This document shows, piece by piece, positions 1-11,733 of a stretch of 64,000 nucleotides of DNA. Made by a program: the position numbers and the translations under genes. Under the pieces are notes generated by a model, which saw only the letters and a program-made list of their open reading frames with translations, had not been told where the DNA came from and made no database searches. Source of the stretch: Massilia sp. Root351 (GTDB lineage: Bacteria > Pseudomonadota > Gammaproteobacteria > Burkholderiales > Burkholderiaceae_D). The stretch's first letter is position 1, and each line of letters begins with the position of its first letter. Where the stretch lies: positions 869,859 to 933,858 of the forward strand of contig NZ_LMDJ01000001.1 in NCBI RefSeq assembly GCF_001425045.1, written 5' to 3'.

Positions 1-334
1 GGTTTTCTGCGATGTTGCGCGCCACGCCGCCGTGCACTTCCTCGGCGTAGGCCGGATTGGAGGTGCCCATCTGCAGCGCGGACAGCGTGCGCAGCTTGCG
101 GTCCAGGTTGGCAGCGCCTATACAGAGAACGGGACGCTTGTCCGGTAGCACGTAGGCACGGCCGAGCAGGCGGCGTTCGCGTATCAGGCTGGCGACATGG
201 CCAGCCACGGCGGAGCGCGACAGGCGCAGCTCGACCGCGAGGTCTTGCTGCGAGACGAAGGGGTTGGCGCGGATCAGCTGGTACAGCTGTTCCTTTTTGG
301 AGGTGTCCGTCACGGGCGGTAGCCTTGTAAACAT
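1..334 (-). CDS. PfkB-family kinase with N-terminal helix-turn-helix (pseudouridine kinase-like), C-terminus cut by window edge
   Basis: The first 111 codons of a minus-strand gene are visible. Residues about 10-65 form a winged helix-turn-helix (QQDLAVELRLSRSAVAGHV). The PfkB/ribokinase fold begins at about residue 68 with VLCIGAANLDRKL and continues to GGVARNIAEN, the substrate-binding region typical of PsuK/YeiC-type kinases. The catalytic C-terminus (GAGD motif) lies outside the window. The ATG at 334 is the first in-frame start after an upstream copy of a direct repeat. The gene is divergent from a nucleoside operon, which fits a nucleoside or pseudouridine kinase. The fused DNA-binding domain suggests that it also regulates, probably itself and the divergent operon. 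Family is fairly sure; substrate is inferred. Confidence 0.8.
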   Translation of the reverse strand, partial: MFTRLPPVTDTSKKEQLYQLIRANPFVSQQDLAVELRLSRSAVAGHVASLIRERRLLGRAYVLPDKRPVLCIGAANLDRKLRTLSALQMGTSNPAYAEEVHGGVARNIAEN

Positions 335-358
335 TTGTCCTTAATCGTAAACATTTGT
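327..358. promoter_or_regulatory. Tandem 12-bp direct repeat at the start of the HTH kinase gene
   Basis: The identical 12-mer GTAAACATTTGT occurs at 327-338 and 347-358, a 20-bp period (about two helical turns). One copy overlaps the kinase start codon at 332-334. Direct repeats in this position suggest an operator, possibly bound by the kinase's own HTH domain. Binding is an inference. Confidence 0.45.
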
Positions 359-557
359 TTGCACAGTGTCAATCGGGCGCAAAACCGGGTGCCTTCCCTA
401 ATTTATATGAATTTGCTATAAATGAACAAGAAAAATGGTATTTGCCATACATATAGCCGCTCAGGCATAGTGTCGCCTGTATATTCATACGTCACATATC
501 CGCCACACGCAGCAGCTCAATCTCATAGTTAAAAACATCTTAAAAACGAGGATAACC
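335..557. promoter_or_regulatory. Divergent intergenic region upstream of the punA-deo operon
   Basis: This 223-base gene-free stretch is clearly more AT-rich than its surroundings, especially 395-500. It must hold the promoters of the kinase and of the punA operon. I see no clean sigma-70 pair. TATATT at 480-485 is a possible -10 but lacks a good -35. An RBS-like ACGAGG at 546-551 precedes punA. Apart from the direct repeat at its left end I see no other clear structure. Confidence 0.4.
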
Positions 558-1397
558 ATGTCTAACAATTCTCCATTCCAGGCCGCCGCCATTGTCCGTT
601 CGCGCATGCCTGCGAGCTTCCAGCCGCGCCTGGCGATGATCCTCGGCTCCGGCCTGGGCGTGCTGGCGGAACAGATGACGGACGCGGTGACCATCGGCTT
701 CGACGAGCTGCCGGGCTTTCCCATCTCCACCGTGCACGGCCACGCCGGCGCCATGGTGCTGGGCACGCTGAACGGCGTGCAGGTGGTGATGCTGAAGGGG
801 CGCGGCCACTTCTACGAAGGCTACGGCCTGGGCGTGATGACGTCCGCCGTGCGCACCCTGAAACTGCTGGGCGTGGACTTCCTGTTCGTCACCAACGCGG
901 CCGGCTCGCTGCGTCCCGAAGTGGACGCCGGCTCGCTGGTGGCGCTGACCGACCATATCAATTTCCTGCCGGGCACGCCGATGATCGGCCCGAACGACGA
1001 ACGCTTCGGCCCGCGCTTCTTCAGCATGGCCAACGCCTACGACGCCGACCTGCGCAGCCTGCTGAAGAGCACTGCCGCCGAGCAGTCCATCACGCTGCAC
1101 GACGGCGTCTACATCGCCTACGCCGGCCCCAACTTCGAAACGCCGGCTGAAATCCGCGCCTTCAAGACGCTGGGCGCGGACGTGGTGGGCATGTCGGTGG
1201 TGCCGGAAGTGGTGCCTGCGCGGCATTGCGGCCTGAAGGTGGTGGGCGTGTCCGTTGTCACCAACCTGGCCGAAGGCCTGTCGCCGTTCCCGCTGTCGCA
1301 CGAGCAGACCCTGAAGTACGCCGCCATCGGCGCCGAAAGCCTGATCAAACTGATCCTGGGCTTCGTGGAAAACGTGGCAAAAACGCCTAAGGCGTAA
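558..1397 (+). CDS. punA: Purine-nucleoside phosphorylase (PunA/XapA family)
   Basis: This 279-residue protein should cleave purine (deoxy)ribonucleosides with phosphate to the free base and (deoxy)ribose-1-phosphate in the cytoplasm. The phosphate-binding LGSGLG is at residues 30-35. Further family motifs are GRGHFYEGY, VTNAAGS and the purine site YAGPNFETPAEIR followed by GADVVGMS. Length matches trimeric low-molecular-mass PNPs (about 270-290). It is the first gene of an operon with deoB, deoC and deoA, whose products process the sugar phosphate it releases. The ATG at 558 has an ACGAGG RBS 6 bases upstream. A xanthosine-preferring XapA role cannot be excluded. Confidence 0.92.
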   Translation: MSNNSPFQAAAIVRSRMPASFQPRLAMILGSGLGVLAEQMTDAVTIGFDELPGFPISTVHGHAGAMVLGTLNGVQVVMLKGRGHFYEGYGLGVMTSAVRTLKLLGVDFLFVTNAAGSLRPEVDAGSLVALTDHINFLPGTPMIGPNDERFGPRFFSMANAYDADLRSLLKSTAAEQSITLHDGVYIAYAGPNFETPAEIRAFKTLGADVVGMSVVPEVVPARHCGLKVVGVSVVTNLAEGLSPFPLSHEQTLKYAAIGAESLIKLILGFVENVAKTPKA

Positions 1398-1404
1398 TGT
1401 AAAA

Positions 1405-1425
1405 AGGGGCGGCTGGACCGCCCCT
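1405..1425 (+). terminator. GC hairpin after punA (attenuator or partial terminator)
   Basis: AGGGGCGG (1405-1412) pairs perfectly with CCGCCCCT (1418-1425) around a 5-nt loop. It lies 8 bases after the punA stop and is followed only by GTGCTTTA, a poor U-tract. It probably separates punA expression from deoB by partial termination or 3'-end protection rather than ending the operon. Confidence 0.5.
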
Positions 1426-1467
1426 GTGCTTTATTCGGCATAAACTGACCTTTTGAGCGAGCCTATC

Positions 1468-2661
1468 ATGTCACGCGCATTCATCCTCCTACTGGATTCC
1501 TTCGGCCTGGGTGCAACCCCGGACGCCGACAAATACGGCGACAGCGCCACCAACACCTTCGGCCATATCGCCGCCTGGGCCGCCAGGGAAGGCAAGCCGA
1601 TGTCGCTGCCGAACATGGAAAAGCTGGGCCTGGCCGCGGCCGCCCACGCAGCCTGCGGCCAGTGGGCCGACGGTTTTGCCCTGCGCGACGGTTTCACCGC
1701 CGCCTACGGCGCGGCGCGCGAACAGTCCACCGGCAAGGACACGCAGAGCGGCCACTGGGAAATCGCCGGCGTGCCGGTGCTGTTCGACTGGGGCTACTTC
1801 CCCAAGACCGTGCCGTCCTTCCCCCAAGAGCTGACCGACAAGCTGCAGGAACTGACCGGCGTGCCCGGCTTCCTGGGCAACTGCCACGCGTCCGGCACCA
1901 CCATCATCAACGAGCTGGGCGACGAACACGTCGCCAGCGGCAAGCCTATTCTCTATACCTCGGCCGATTCGGTGCTGCAGATCGCCTGCCACGAAGAGCA
2001 CTTCGGCCTGGAACGCCTGTACGACATGTGCGAGAAGGCGTATGAGCTGGTCAAGCCGTACAACATCGGCCGCATCATCGCGCGCCCGTTTACGGGCGCC
2101 AACGGCAACTACAAGCGCACCTCGAACCGCCACGACTACGCCATTCCGCCGCACGCGCCGACGCTGCTGGACCACGTGCACGACGAAGGCGGCGAAGTGA
2201 TCGCCCTGGGCAAGATCAGCGACATCTACGCCGCCAAGGGCGTGAGCCGCGTGGTCAAGGGCGTGGACAACATGGCCTTGTTCGATGCGCTGCTGAAGGT
2301 GCAGGACGAGGCGGGCGAGAAGTCGCTCACCTTCGTGAACTTCGTCGACTTCGACCAGGCCTTCGGCCACCGCCGCGACGTGGCCGGCTACGCCAACGCG
2401 CTGCACGAAATGGACGCCCGCCTGCCCGAGTTCTTCTCCAGGATGAAGGACGGCGACCTGTGCGTGATCACGGCCGACCATGGCTGCGATCCGACCTCGC
2501 CGGGCTCGGACCACACCCGCGAACACATCCCGATGATCTTCTTCGGTCCAGGCGTGCAAGGCCGCCCGCTTGGCATCTCGGAGACCTTCTCCGACATCGG
2601 CCAGACGCTGGCGCACCACCTGGGCGTGAAACCACTTTCCAACGGAACCAACCTCCTATGA
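1468..2661 (+). CDS. deoB: Phosphopentomutase DeoB
   Basis: The 397-residue enzyme interconverts (deoxy)ribose-1-phosphate and -5-phosphate, linking nucleoside phosphorolysis to DeoC. It is an alkaline-phosphatase-superfamily metalloenzyme. The N-terminal RAFILLLDSFGLG carries the first metal Asp, STGKDTQSGHWE holds the phospho-acceptor Thr region, and VITADHGCDPT and GSDHTREHIP give the C-terminal metal ligands. Length agrees with the family (about 390-410). The ATG at 1468 is preferred to a TTG at 1453 because homologues start at this methionine. Its stop overlaps the deoC start (ATGA at 2658-2661), showing translational coupling. Confidence 0.95.
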   Translation: MSRAFILLLDSFGLGATPDADKYGDSATNTFGHIAAWAAREGKPMSLPNMEKLGLAAAAHAACGQWADGFALRDGFTAAYGAAREQSTGKDTQSGHWEIAGVPVLFDWGYFPKTVPSFPQELTDKLQELTGVPGFLGNCHASGTTIINELGDEHVASGKPILYTSADSVLQIACHEEHFGLERLYDMCEKAYELVKPYNIGRIIARPFTGANGNYKRTSNRHDYAIPPHAPTLLDHVHDEGGEVIALGKISDIYAAKGVSRVVKGVDNMALFDALLKVQDEAGEKSLTFVNFVDFDQAFGHRRDVAGYANALHEMDARLPEFFSRMKDGDLCVITADHGCDPTSPGSDHTREHIPMIFFGPGVQGRPLGISETFSDIGQTLAHHLGVKPLSNGTNLL

Positions 2662-3614
2662 CCATCCCGCACGACTTCAAGCGCACCGAGGCCATGGCCC
2701 TCGACCTGAGCTGGCTGAACCATATCCACGTGAACAAGGCAGCGGCCGACCGCCGCGCCGCCTCGCTGGCAAACCGCCGCTCGGTGAAGAAAGAGTACCA
2801 GGCCGCCTGGCTGGTGAAGGCCATCGGCCTGATCGACCTGACCACGCTGTCGGGCGACGACACCCCGGGCCGTGTCGAGCGCCTGTGCATGAAGGCCATG
2901 CGTCCGCTGCGTTCGGATTTGGTGGAAGCGCTGGGCATCTCGAATGTGACCACCGGCGCGGTGTGCGTGTACCACGAGATGATCAAGCCGGCGGTGCAGG
3001 TGCTGCAGGGCCGCCTGCCGATCGCCGCCGTGTCGACCGGCTTCCCGGCCGGCCTGACCAGCATGGAAACCAAGGTGCGCGAGATTGAACTGAGCGTGGC
3101 CGCAGGCGCCACCGAGATCGACATCGTGATCACCCGCCAGCACGTCCTGACCGGCAACTGGCAGGCGCTGTACGACGAAATGCTGGCTTACCGCAAAGCC
3201 TGCGGCGAAGCGCACGTGAAGGCCATCCTGGCCACCGGCGACCTGGTGACGCTGGAAAACGTGGCCAAGGCATCGTGGGTGTGCATGATGGCCGGCGCGG
3301 ACTTCATCAAGACCTCCACCGGCAAGGAAGGCGTGAACGCCACCATTCCGGTGTCGCTGGTGATGGTGCGCGCGATCCGCGAGTTCTACGAACAGACCGG
3401 CTTCAAGATCGGCTACAAGCCCGCCGGCGGCGTGGGCACGGCCAAGGGTGCCCTGCAGTACATGACCGTGATGAAAGAGGAACTGGGCAACGAGTGGCTG
3501 GAGCCGCACCTGTTCCGCATCGGCGCATCGAGCCTGCTGACCGACATCGAGCGCCAGCTCGAGCACTACGTCACCGGCAACTACTCCGCTGCCCACCGTC
3601 ACGCGCAACCTTAA
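2658..3614 (+). CDS. deoC: Deoxyribose-phosphate aldolase DeoC
   Basis: The 318-residue aldolase splits 2-deoxyribose-5-phosphate into glyceraldehyde-3-phosphate and acetaldehyde. The Schiff-base Lys is K218 in DFIKTSTGKEG. The second conserved Lys is in IGYKPAGGVG, and VKAILATGDL precedes the active site. It is longer than E. coli DeoC (about 259), because of an N-terminal extension and inserts, as in the long DeoC subgroup. The ATG at 2658 overlaps the deoB stop by 4 bases. The acetaldehyde product explains the aldehyde dehydrogenase gene directly downstream. Confidence 0.95.
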   Translation: MTIPHDFKRTEAMALDLSWLNHIHVNKAAADRRAASLANRRSVKKEYQAAWLVKAIGLIDLTTLSGDDTPGRVERLCMKAMRPLRSDLVEALGISNVTTGAVCVYHEMIKPAVQVLQGRLPIAAVSTGFPAGLTSMETKVREIELSVAAGATEIDIVITRQHVLTGNWQALYDEMLAYRKACGEAHVKAILATGDLVTLENVAKASWVCMMAGADFIKTSTGKEGVNATIPVSLVMVRAIREFYEQTGFKIGYKPAGGVGTAKGALQYMTVMKEELGNEWLEPHLFRIGASSLLTDIERQLEHYVTGNYSAAHRHAQP

Positions 3615-3626
3615 GAAGACACCGAT

Positions 3627-6011
3627 ATGCCAACTATCAACGAGATCCTCAACACCATGGAATACGGCCCGGCACCAGAAAGCCAGAAAGAAGCGCAAGC
3701 GTGGCTGGACCAGAAGGGCCGCCAGTTTGGCCTGTTCATCGACAACGCCTGGAGCGACGCCGGTGAACTGTTCGCATCGACCAACCCGGCCGACGGCAAA
3801 GAGCTGGCCAGGCTGACGCAGGCCACCGGCGACGACGTCGACCGTGCCGTGGCAGCCGCGCGCCGCGCGCAGCCGGCCTGGCAAGGCCTGGGCGGCCATG
3901 GCCGCGCCAGGATCCTGTATTCGGTCGCGCGCCTGATGCAAAAGCATTCGCGCCTGTTCGCCGTGCTGGAAACGCTGGACAACGGCAAGACCATCCGCGA
4001 AACCCGCGACGCCGACCTGCCGCTGGTGGCGCGCCACTTCTACTACCACGCAGGCTGGGCCCAGCTGCAGGACGAAGAATTCGCCAACCACCGTCCGGTG
4101 GGCGTGGTCGGCCAGATCGTCCCCTGGAATTTCCCGCTGCTGATGCTGGCGTGGAAAATCGCCCCGGCGCTGGCCGCCGGCAACACCGTGGTCTTCAAGC
4201 CGGCTGAATTCACCTCGCTGACCGCGATGCTGTTTGCCGACATCTGCGTGCAGGCAGGCGTGCCTGCCGGCGTGGTCAACATCGTCACCGGCGACGGCCG
4301 CGTGGGCGAAGCCATCGTCAACCATGCAGGCATCGACAAGCTGGCCTTCACCGGCTCCACCGAAGTGGGCCGCCTGATCCGCCAGGCCACCGCAGGCAGC
4401 GGCAAGAAGCTGTCGCTGGAACTGGGCGGCAAGTCGCCCTTCATCGTCTTCGAAGACGCCGACCTGGACGCCGCGGTCGAAGGCCTGGTCGACTCCATCT
4501 GGTTCAACCAGGGCCAGGTCTGCTGCGCCGGTTCGCGCCTGTTGGTGCAGGAATCGGTGGAAGCGCGCTTCCTGGACAAGCTGCGCGCGCGCATGGACAA
4601 CCTGCGCCTTGGCTCGCCGCTCGACAAGTCGATGGATATCGGCGCCCTGGTCGATCCGGTGCAGCAGCAGCGCATCGCCGGCCTGGTCGAATCGGCGCGC
4701 AGCGAAGGCTGCACCGTGTACCAGCCTGCCGGCTGCGCAATCCCGGCCGACGGCTCGTGGTTCCCGCCGACGCTGATCACCGGCGCGTCGACCTCCGCCG
4801 CCGTGGCGCAGGCTGAAATCTTCGGCCCTGTGCTGGTGGCGATGAGCTTCCGCACCCCGCCTGAAGCGGTACAGCTGGCCAACAACACCGTGTACGGCCT
4901 GGCCTCCTGCGTGTGGACCGAGAACATCTCGCTGGCGCTGGACGTGGCGCCGCAGATCAAGGCCGGCGTGGTGTGGATCAACACCGCCAACCAGTTCGAC
5001 GCCGCTTGCGGCTTCGGCGGCTACCGCGAATCCGGCTACGGCCGTGAAGGCGGCCGCGAAGGCATGTACGAATACCTGGTGCCGGTGTCGGAAGACGCGC
5101 GCCCTGCGGCGCCGCTGCTGGCCGCGCCGGCGAAAGCCAAGGCAGCACCGCTTGCCGCCGACGCATTCGCCATCGACCGCACCGCCAAGCTGTACATCGG
5201 CGGCAAGCAGGCCCGTCCGGACGGCGCCTACAGCCGCGCCATCCACGGCGCGGACGGCAAGTTCATCGGCGAAGTGGGCGAAGGCAACCGCAAGGACATC
5301 CGCAACGCCGTGGAAGCGGCGCACAAGGCCACCGGCTGGACCAAGGCCACCGCGCACAACCGCGCGCAGGTGCTGTTCTACATCGCCGAGAACCTGGCCG
5401 CGCGCGGCGAGGAATTCGCCGCCCGCATCGGCGCCATGACCGGCGCCAGGAATCCAGAGAAGGAAGTGCAAGCGGCCATCGAGCGCCTGTTCTACTGGGC
5501 GGCGTGGGCGGACAAGTACGACGGCCTGGCGCACCAGCCGCCGATGCACGGCATCACCGTGGCGCTGAACGAAGCGGTCGGCGTGATCGGCATCGTGGCG
5601 CCGAACGAGTCGCCGCTGCTGGGCTTCATTTCGCTGGTGGCGCCGGCCATCGCCGTGGGCAACCGCGTGGTGGTGGTGCCGTCCGAAGCGCATCCGCTGT
5701 CGGCCACCGACCTGTACCAGGTGTTCGACACTTCCGACCTGCCGGCCGGCGTGGTCAACATCGTCACCGGCTCGGCCGACGAACTGGCGCGCACGCTGGC
5801 CTCGCACGCCGACATCGACGCCGTGTGGCGCCATGACGGGTCGGCCGAAGGCTGCGCCGAAGTGGAGCGCCTGTCGGCGGCGTCGCTGAAGCGCACTTGG
5901 ACCGGCGGCGCCAAAGGCCGCGACTGGTACAGCACCGCGCAGGCGGGCGGCCGCGCCGTGCTGGCGCACGCGTCGCAGGTGAAAAACATCTGGATTCCCT
6001 ACGGCGTCTAA
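3627..6011 (+). CDS. Two-domain aldehyde dehydrogenase (ALDH16-like) of the deo operon
   Basis: The 794-residue protein has two ALDH folds. The first (about 30-490) is complete: LELGGKSPF holds the general-base Glu, and FNQGQVCCAG holds the nucleophile, C299. The second (about 510-790) starts like an ALDH (GVIGIVAPNESPL) but has neither the Gln-x-Cys motif nor the Glu motif, and ends at RDWYS...WIPYGV. This catalytic-plus-silent layout is that of the ALDH16 family. It lies 12 bases after deoC, so the natural inference is oxidation of DeoC-derived acetaldehyde to acetate with NAD. It could instead act on deoxyribose or another aldehyde. Family sure, substrate inferred. Confidence 0.85.
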   Translation: MPTINEILNTMEYGPAPESQKEAQAWLDQKGRQFGLFIDNAWSDAGELFASTNPADGKELARLTQATGDDVDRAVAAARRAQPAWQGLGGHGRARILYSVARLMQKHSRLFAVLETLDNGKTIRETRDADLPLVARHFYYHAGWAQLQDEEFANHRPVGVVGQIVPWNFPLLMLAWKIAPALAAGNTVVFKPAEFTSLTAMLFADICVQAGVPAGVVNIVTGDGRVGEAIVNHAGIDKLAFTGSTEVGRLIRQATAGSGKKLSLELGGKSPFIVFEDADLDAAVEGLVDSIWFNQGQVCCAGSRLLVQESVEARFLDKLRARMDNLRLGSPLDKSMDIGALVDPVQQQRIAGLVESARSEGCTVYQPAGCAIPADGSWFPPTLITGASTSAAVAQAEIFGPVLVAMSFRTPPEAVQLANNTVYGLASCVWTENISLALDVAPQIKAGVVWINTANQFDAACGFGGYRESGYGREGGREGMYEYLVPVSEDARPAAPLLAAPAKAKAAPLAADAFAIDRTAKLYIGGKQARPDGAYSRAIHGADGKFIGEVGEGNRKDIRNAVEAAHKATGWTKATAHNRAQVLFYIAENLAARGEEFAARIGAMTGARNPEKEVQAAIERLFYWAAWADKYDGLAHQPPMHGITVALNEAVGVIGIVAPNESPLLGFISLVAPAIAVGNRVVVVPSEAHPLSATDLYQVFDTSDLPAGVVNIVTGSADELARTLASHADIDAVWRHDGSAEGCAEVERLSAASLKRTWTGGAKGRDWYSTAQAGGRAVLAHASQVKNIWIPYGV

Positions 6012-6026
6012 GCCGCCAGTGAATCG

Positions 6027-6071
6027 TGGGGCCGCCGCGCCATCGCAACAGCGATGGCGCTTGCGGCCCCA
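6027..6071 (+). other. 19-bp intercistronic hairpin between the ALDH gene and deoA
   Basis: GCGCCATCGC (6037-6046) and GCGATGGCGC (6051-6060) pair perfectly around the loop AACA. The outer arms TGGGGCCGC (6027-6035) and GCGGCCCCA (6063-6071) also pair perfectly, with a small 1x2 internal loop. There is no U-tract after it, so it is more likely an mRNA-stabilising or processing element in the operon than a terminator. Confidence 0.65.
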
Positions 6072-6097
6072 ACTACCTTACAAAGAAGGAAAAGACC

Positions 6098-7420
6098 ATG
6101 TTCCTCACTCAAGAGATCATCCGTAAAAAACGCGACAAGGGCGTGCTGAGCGCCGAAGAGATCCAGTTCTTCGTGCGCGGCATTACCGACGGCAGCGTCA
6201 GCGAAGGGCAGATCGCCGCGCTGGCCATGGCCGTGTTCTTCAACGACATGAACATGGACGAACGCGTGGCCTTCACCTTGGCCATGCGCGATTCCGGCCA
6301 GGTGCTGGAATGGCAATCGCTGAACCTGCCGGGACCGGTGATGGACAAGCATTCCACCGGCGGCGTGGGCGACGTGGTCTCGCTGATGCTGGGACCGATG
6401 ATCGCCGCCTGCGGCGGTTTCGTGCCGATGATTTCCGGCCGCGGCCTGGGCCACACCGGCGGCACGCTGGACAAGTTCGACTCCATCCCCGGCTACTCCA
6501 CCGTGCCGGACAACGACAAGTTTCGCCAGGTGGTGTGCGAAGCGGGCGTGGCCATCATCGGCCAGACCGCCTCGCTGGCGCCGTCCGACAAGCGCTTCTA
6601 CTCGATCCGCGACGTCACCGCGACGGTGGAATCGGTGGCCATGATCACCGGCTCCATCCTGTCGAAGAAGCTGTCGGCCGGCCTGGACGTGCTGGCCATG
6701 GACGTCAAAGTGGGCTCGGGCGCCTTCATGCCGAGCTATGAAAAATCGGTGGAGCTGGCCGAGAGCATCGTCACCGTCGGCAACGGTGCCGGCACCCTGA
6801 CTTCGGCGCTGCTGACCGACATGAACGAATCGCTGTCGCCGTGGGCCGGCAACGCGCTGGAAGTGCGCGGCGCGATTGACTACCTGAGCGGAAAGTGCCG
6901 TCCGGCGCGCCTGCACGAAGTGACCATGGCGCTGTGCGCAGAGATGCTGGTACTGGGCAAGCTGGCCGCCACCGAAACCGAAGCGCGCGCCAAGCTGCAG
7001 CACGCACTCGATTCCGGCGAAGCCGCCGAGCGTTTTGCGCGCATGGTGACCGCGCTGGGCGGTCCGTCCGACCTGATGTCGAACCTGGACAAGCACCTGG
7101 AGAAAGCGCCGGTGGTGGTGGACGTGCCGGCGCTGTCGTCCGGATTCGCCTCGAAGACCGTGTGCCGCGACATCGGCCTGGCCGTGGTGGCCCTGGGCGG
7201 CGGCCGCCGCCTGCCGACCGACAAGATCGACTTCGCCGTCGGCCTGACCGACCTGGTCGAGCTGGGCCAGCCGGTGCAAGCCGGCCAGCCGCTGGCCAGG
7301 GTGCACGCCCGCACCGCAGCGGCGGCGCAAGCCGCGGTGGCGCAGATCCAGGCCGCCTACACCATCACCGACGCCGCGCCCGCCGCCAACCCCGTCATCT
7401 ACCGCACCATCCGCCCGTAA
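6098..7420 (+). CDS. deoA: Thymidine phosphorylase DeoA
   Basis: At 440 residues it has the length of E. coli DeoA. It cleaves thymidine or deoxyuridine with phosphate to thymine or uracil plus deoxyribose-1-phosphate. Family signatures visible are the Gly-rich phosphate site [26 protein letters not shown], the substrate loop [12 protein letters not shown] and the phosphate-binding KVGSGAFM. Residues 1-70 form the alpha-domain ([21 protein letters not shown]). The ATG at 6098 follows an AAGAAGGA RBS. The uracil released can feed the pyrimidine-degradation operon about 10 kb downstream. Confidence 0.95.
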   Translation: MFLTQEIIRKKRDKGVLSAEEIQFFVRGITDGSVSEGQIAALAMAVFFNDMNMDERVAFTLAMRDSGQVLEWQSLNLPGPVMDKHSTGGVGDVVSLMLGPMIAACGGFVPMISGRGLGHTGGTLDKFDSIPGYSTVPDNDKFRQVVCEAGVAIIGQTASLAPSDKRFYSIRDVTATVESVAMITGSILSKKLSAGLDVLAMDVKVGSGAFMPSYEKSVELAESIVTVGNGAGTLTSALLTDMNESLSPWAGNALEVRGAIDYLSGKCRPARLHEVTMALCAEMLVLGKLAATETEARAKLQHALDSGEAAERFARMVTALGGPSDLMSNLDKHLEKAPVVVDVPALSSGFASKTVCRDIGLAVVALGGGRRLPTDKIDFAVGLTDLVELGQPVQAGQPLARVHARTAAAAQAAVAQIQAAYTITDAAPAANPVIYRTIRP

Positions 7421-7428
7421 CAAGCGGG

Positions 7429-7487
7429 CTGAGCCGCATTCGCGCCGAATCGGGGTCTGACCCCGAAGTGGTGAAAATGCGGCTCAG
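7429..7487. repeat. Nested palindromic element containing TCGGGGTCTGACCCCGA
   Basis: A 17-bp palindrome (7450-7466, GGGGTC-T-GACCCC core) sits inside a perfect 12-bp outer inverted repeat, CTGAGCCGCATT (7429-7440) and AATGCGGCTCAG (7476-7487). A related GGGGTCAGACCC element occurs at 27454-27479, again between genes of a nucleobase operon. I infer a dispersed REP-like family. It lies 9 bases after the deoA stop and 20 before the cdd start. Confidence 0.65.
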
Positions 7488-7506
7488 GTCGCTTCTGGAG
7501 AGAAAT

Positions 7507-10728
<3,222 letters not shown>

Positions 10729-10809
10729 GTCTTCCCTCTGGTGTTTCCCAAAAGCACAAGTATAGCGCAGCCCGGGTGGCGCGGCGTCAAGCGCGCATCA
10801 AAAGCCGCG

Positions 10810-11205
10810 TCAATTCTGCACAGGAACCAACAGATTCGCGTCGCGCGCCAACTGCCAGGCGCCGCCGCTGTTTTTGCGGAAGACGGACAGGGTGTGGCCG
10901 GCGCGCCGCACGGTGCGGCCGCCGTCGGCCAGCGGCACCACCCGCACCTCCAGCGTGGTGCGGCACCAGGCCAGGTCGCCGCACACCTCCACTTCGTCCA
11001 CGGTGCTGTCCGATTCAATGCGGTGCGCGGCCAGCAGGGCGCGCAGGCCGGCGGCGAAGCCGTCGCGCCCGTGCATCGGCGGCTGGCCGGCCACCAGGAA
11101 CACCACGTCCGGCGTCATCATGGCCAGCACTTTTTCCACCTGGCCCAGGCGCGTCGCCTCCACCCAGGCGGCGACCAGTTGCCGGATGGCCGATTCGTCA
11201 TTCAT
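10810..11205 (-). CDS. SnoaL/DUF4440-like small protein (NTF2 fold)
   Basis: This 131-residue protein has the NTF2-like pattern AIRQLVAAWVEATRLGQVEK, MTPDVVFLVAGQPPMHGRDGF and VCGDLAWCRTTLEV, as in SgcJ/EcaC-type proteins. These are small cytoplasmic ligand-binding or catalytic folds of varied function. The ATG overlaps the stop of the upstream VOC gene (11203-11207), so the two are translationally coupled. Specific role unknown. Confidence 0.75.
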   Translation of the reverse strand: MNDESAIRQLVAAWVEATRLGQVEKVLAMMTPDVVFLVAGQPPMHGRDGFAAGLRALLAAHRIESDSTVDEVEVCGDLAWCRTTLEVRVVPLADGGRTVRRAGHTLSVFRKNSGGAWQLARDANLLVPVQN

Positions 11206-11633
11206 CAATGGGCCCAGGGATCGTAAGTGCCCACGCTCCACAGCTGGCCCTCGGGGTCGCGGCAGGTGAAGCCGCGTCCGCCGTATTCCTCGTCCTTGAG
11301 CGGCATGATGATGGGGGCGCCGGCAGCGACCGCGCGCTGGTGCACCAGGTCGGCATCGTTCACCACCAGGTAGCAGCACTGGGTGACCTTCATATTGGTG
11401 TCGGACGGTTGCGCCATCAGCTCGCCGAATTCGGTGTTGAAGATGGAGCTGAGCATCACCATGCCGTTGCCGTAGGTGAGCTGGGCGTGCGCAATGGTGC
11501 CGTCGTCGTTGGGCACCACCAGCGCCCGCTCGAACCCCAGGGTGTGGCACAGCCAGTTGATGGCGGCCGGCGCGTCGCGGTAGCGCAGGCACGGGGTAAC
11601 GGTGGCGCGTGTGTTCTTCGGTATGCTGGACAT
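11205..11633 (-). CDS. VOC-family (glyoxalase/bleomycin-resistance) protein
   Basis: The 142-residue protein has the paired beta-alpha-beta-beta-beta modules of vicinal-oxygen-chelate proteins: TVTPCLRYRDAPAAINWLC at the N-terminus, YLVVNDADLVHQRAVAAGA in the middle and FTCRDPEGQLWSVGTYDPW at the C-terminus. An excellent RBS (GGGGAG) precedes the ATG at 11633, making that start firm. It is coupled to the SnoaL-like gene through an ATGA overlap. The substrate cannot be told from sequence. Confidence 0.8.
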   Translation of the reverse strand: MSSIPKNTRATVTPCLRYRDAPAAINWLCHTLGFERALVVPNDDGTIAHAQLTYGNGMVMLSSIFNTEFGELMAQPSDTNMKVTQCCYLVVNDADLVHQRAVAAGAPIIMPLKDEEYGGRGFTCRDPEGQLWSVGTYDPWAH

Positions 11634-11733
11634 GTGCTCCCCCTGTAGTGTGAGTGTAGTCCAATCAATATAGACCAGCGCGCGGGGGGCAGCAAATAGT
11701 TGCAGTGCGCGAGTCGCGCGCTGCCTACATTGC

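Noticed and set aside
2388-5969. A 1193-codon open frame on the minus strand opposite deoC and the ALDH gene.
   Set aside because: It is antisense to well-supported genes, has an Arg/His/Gly-biased composition typical of a GC-rich shadow frame, and shows no known motif.
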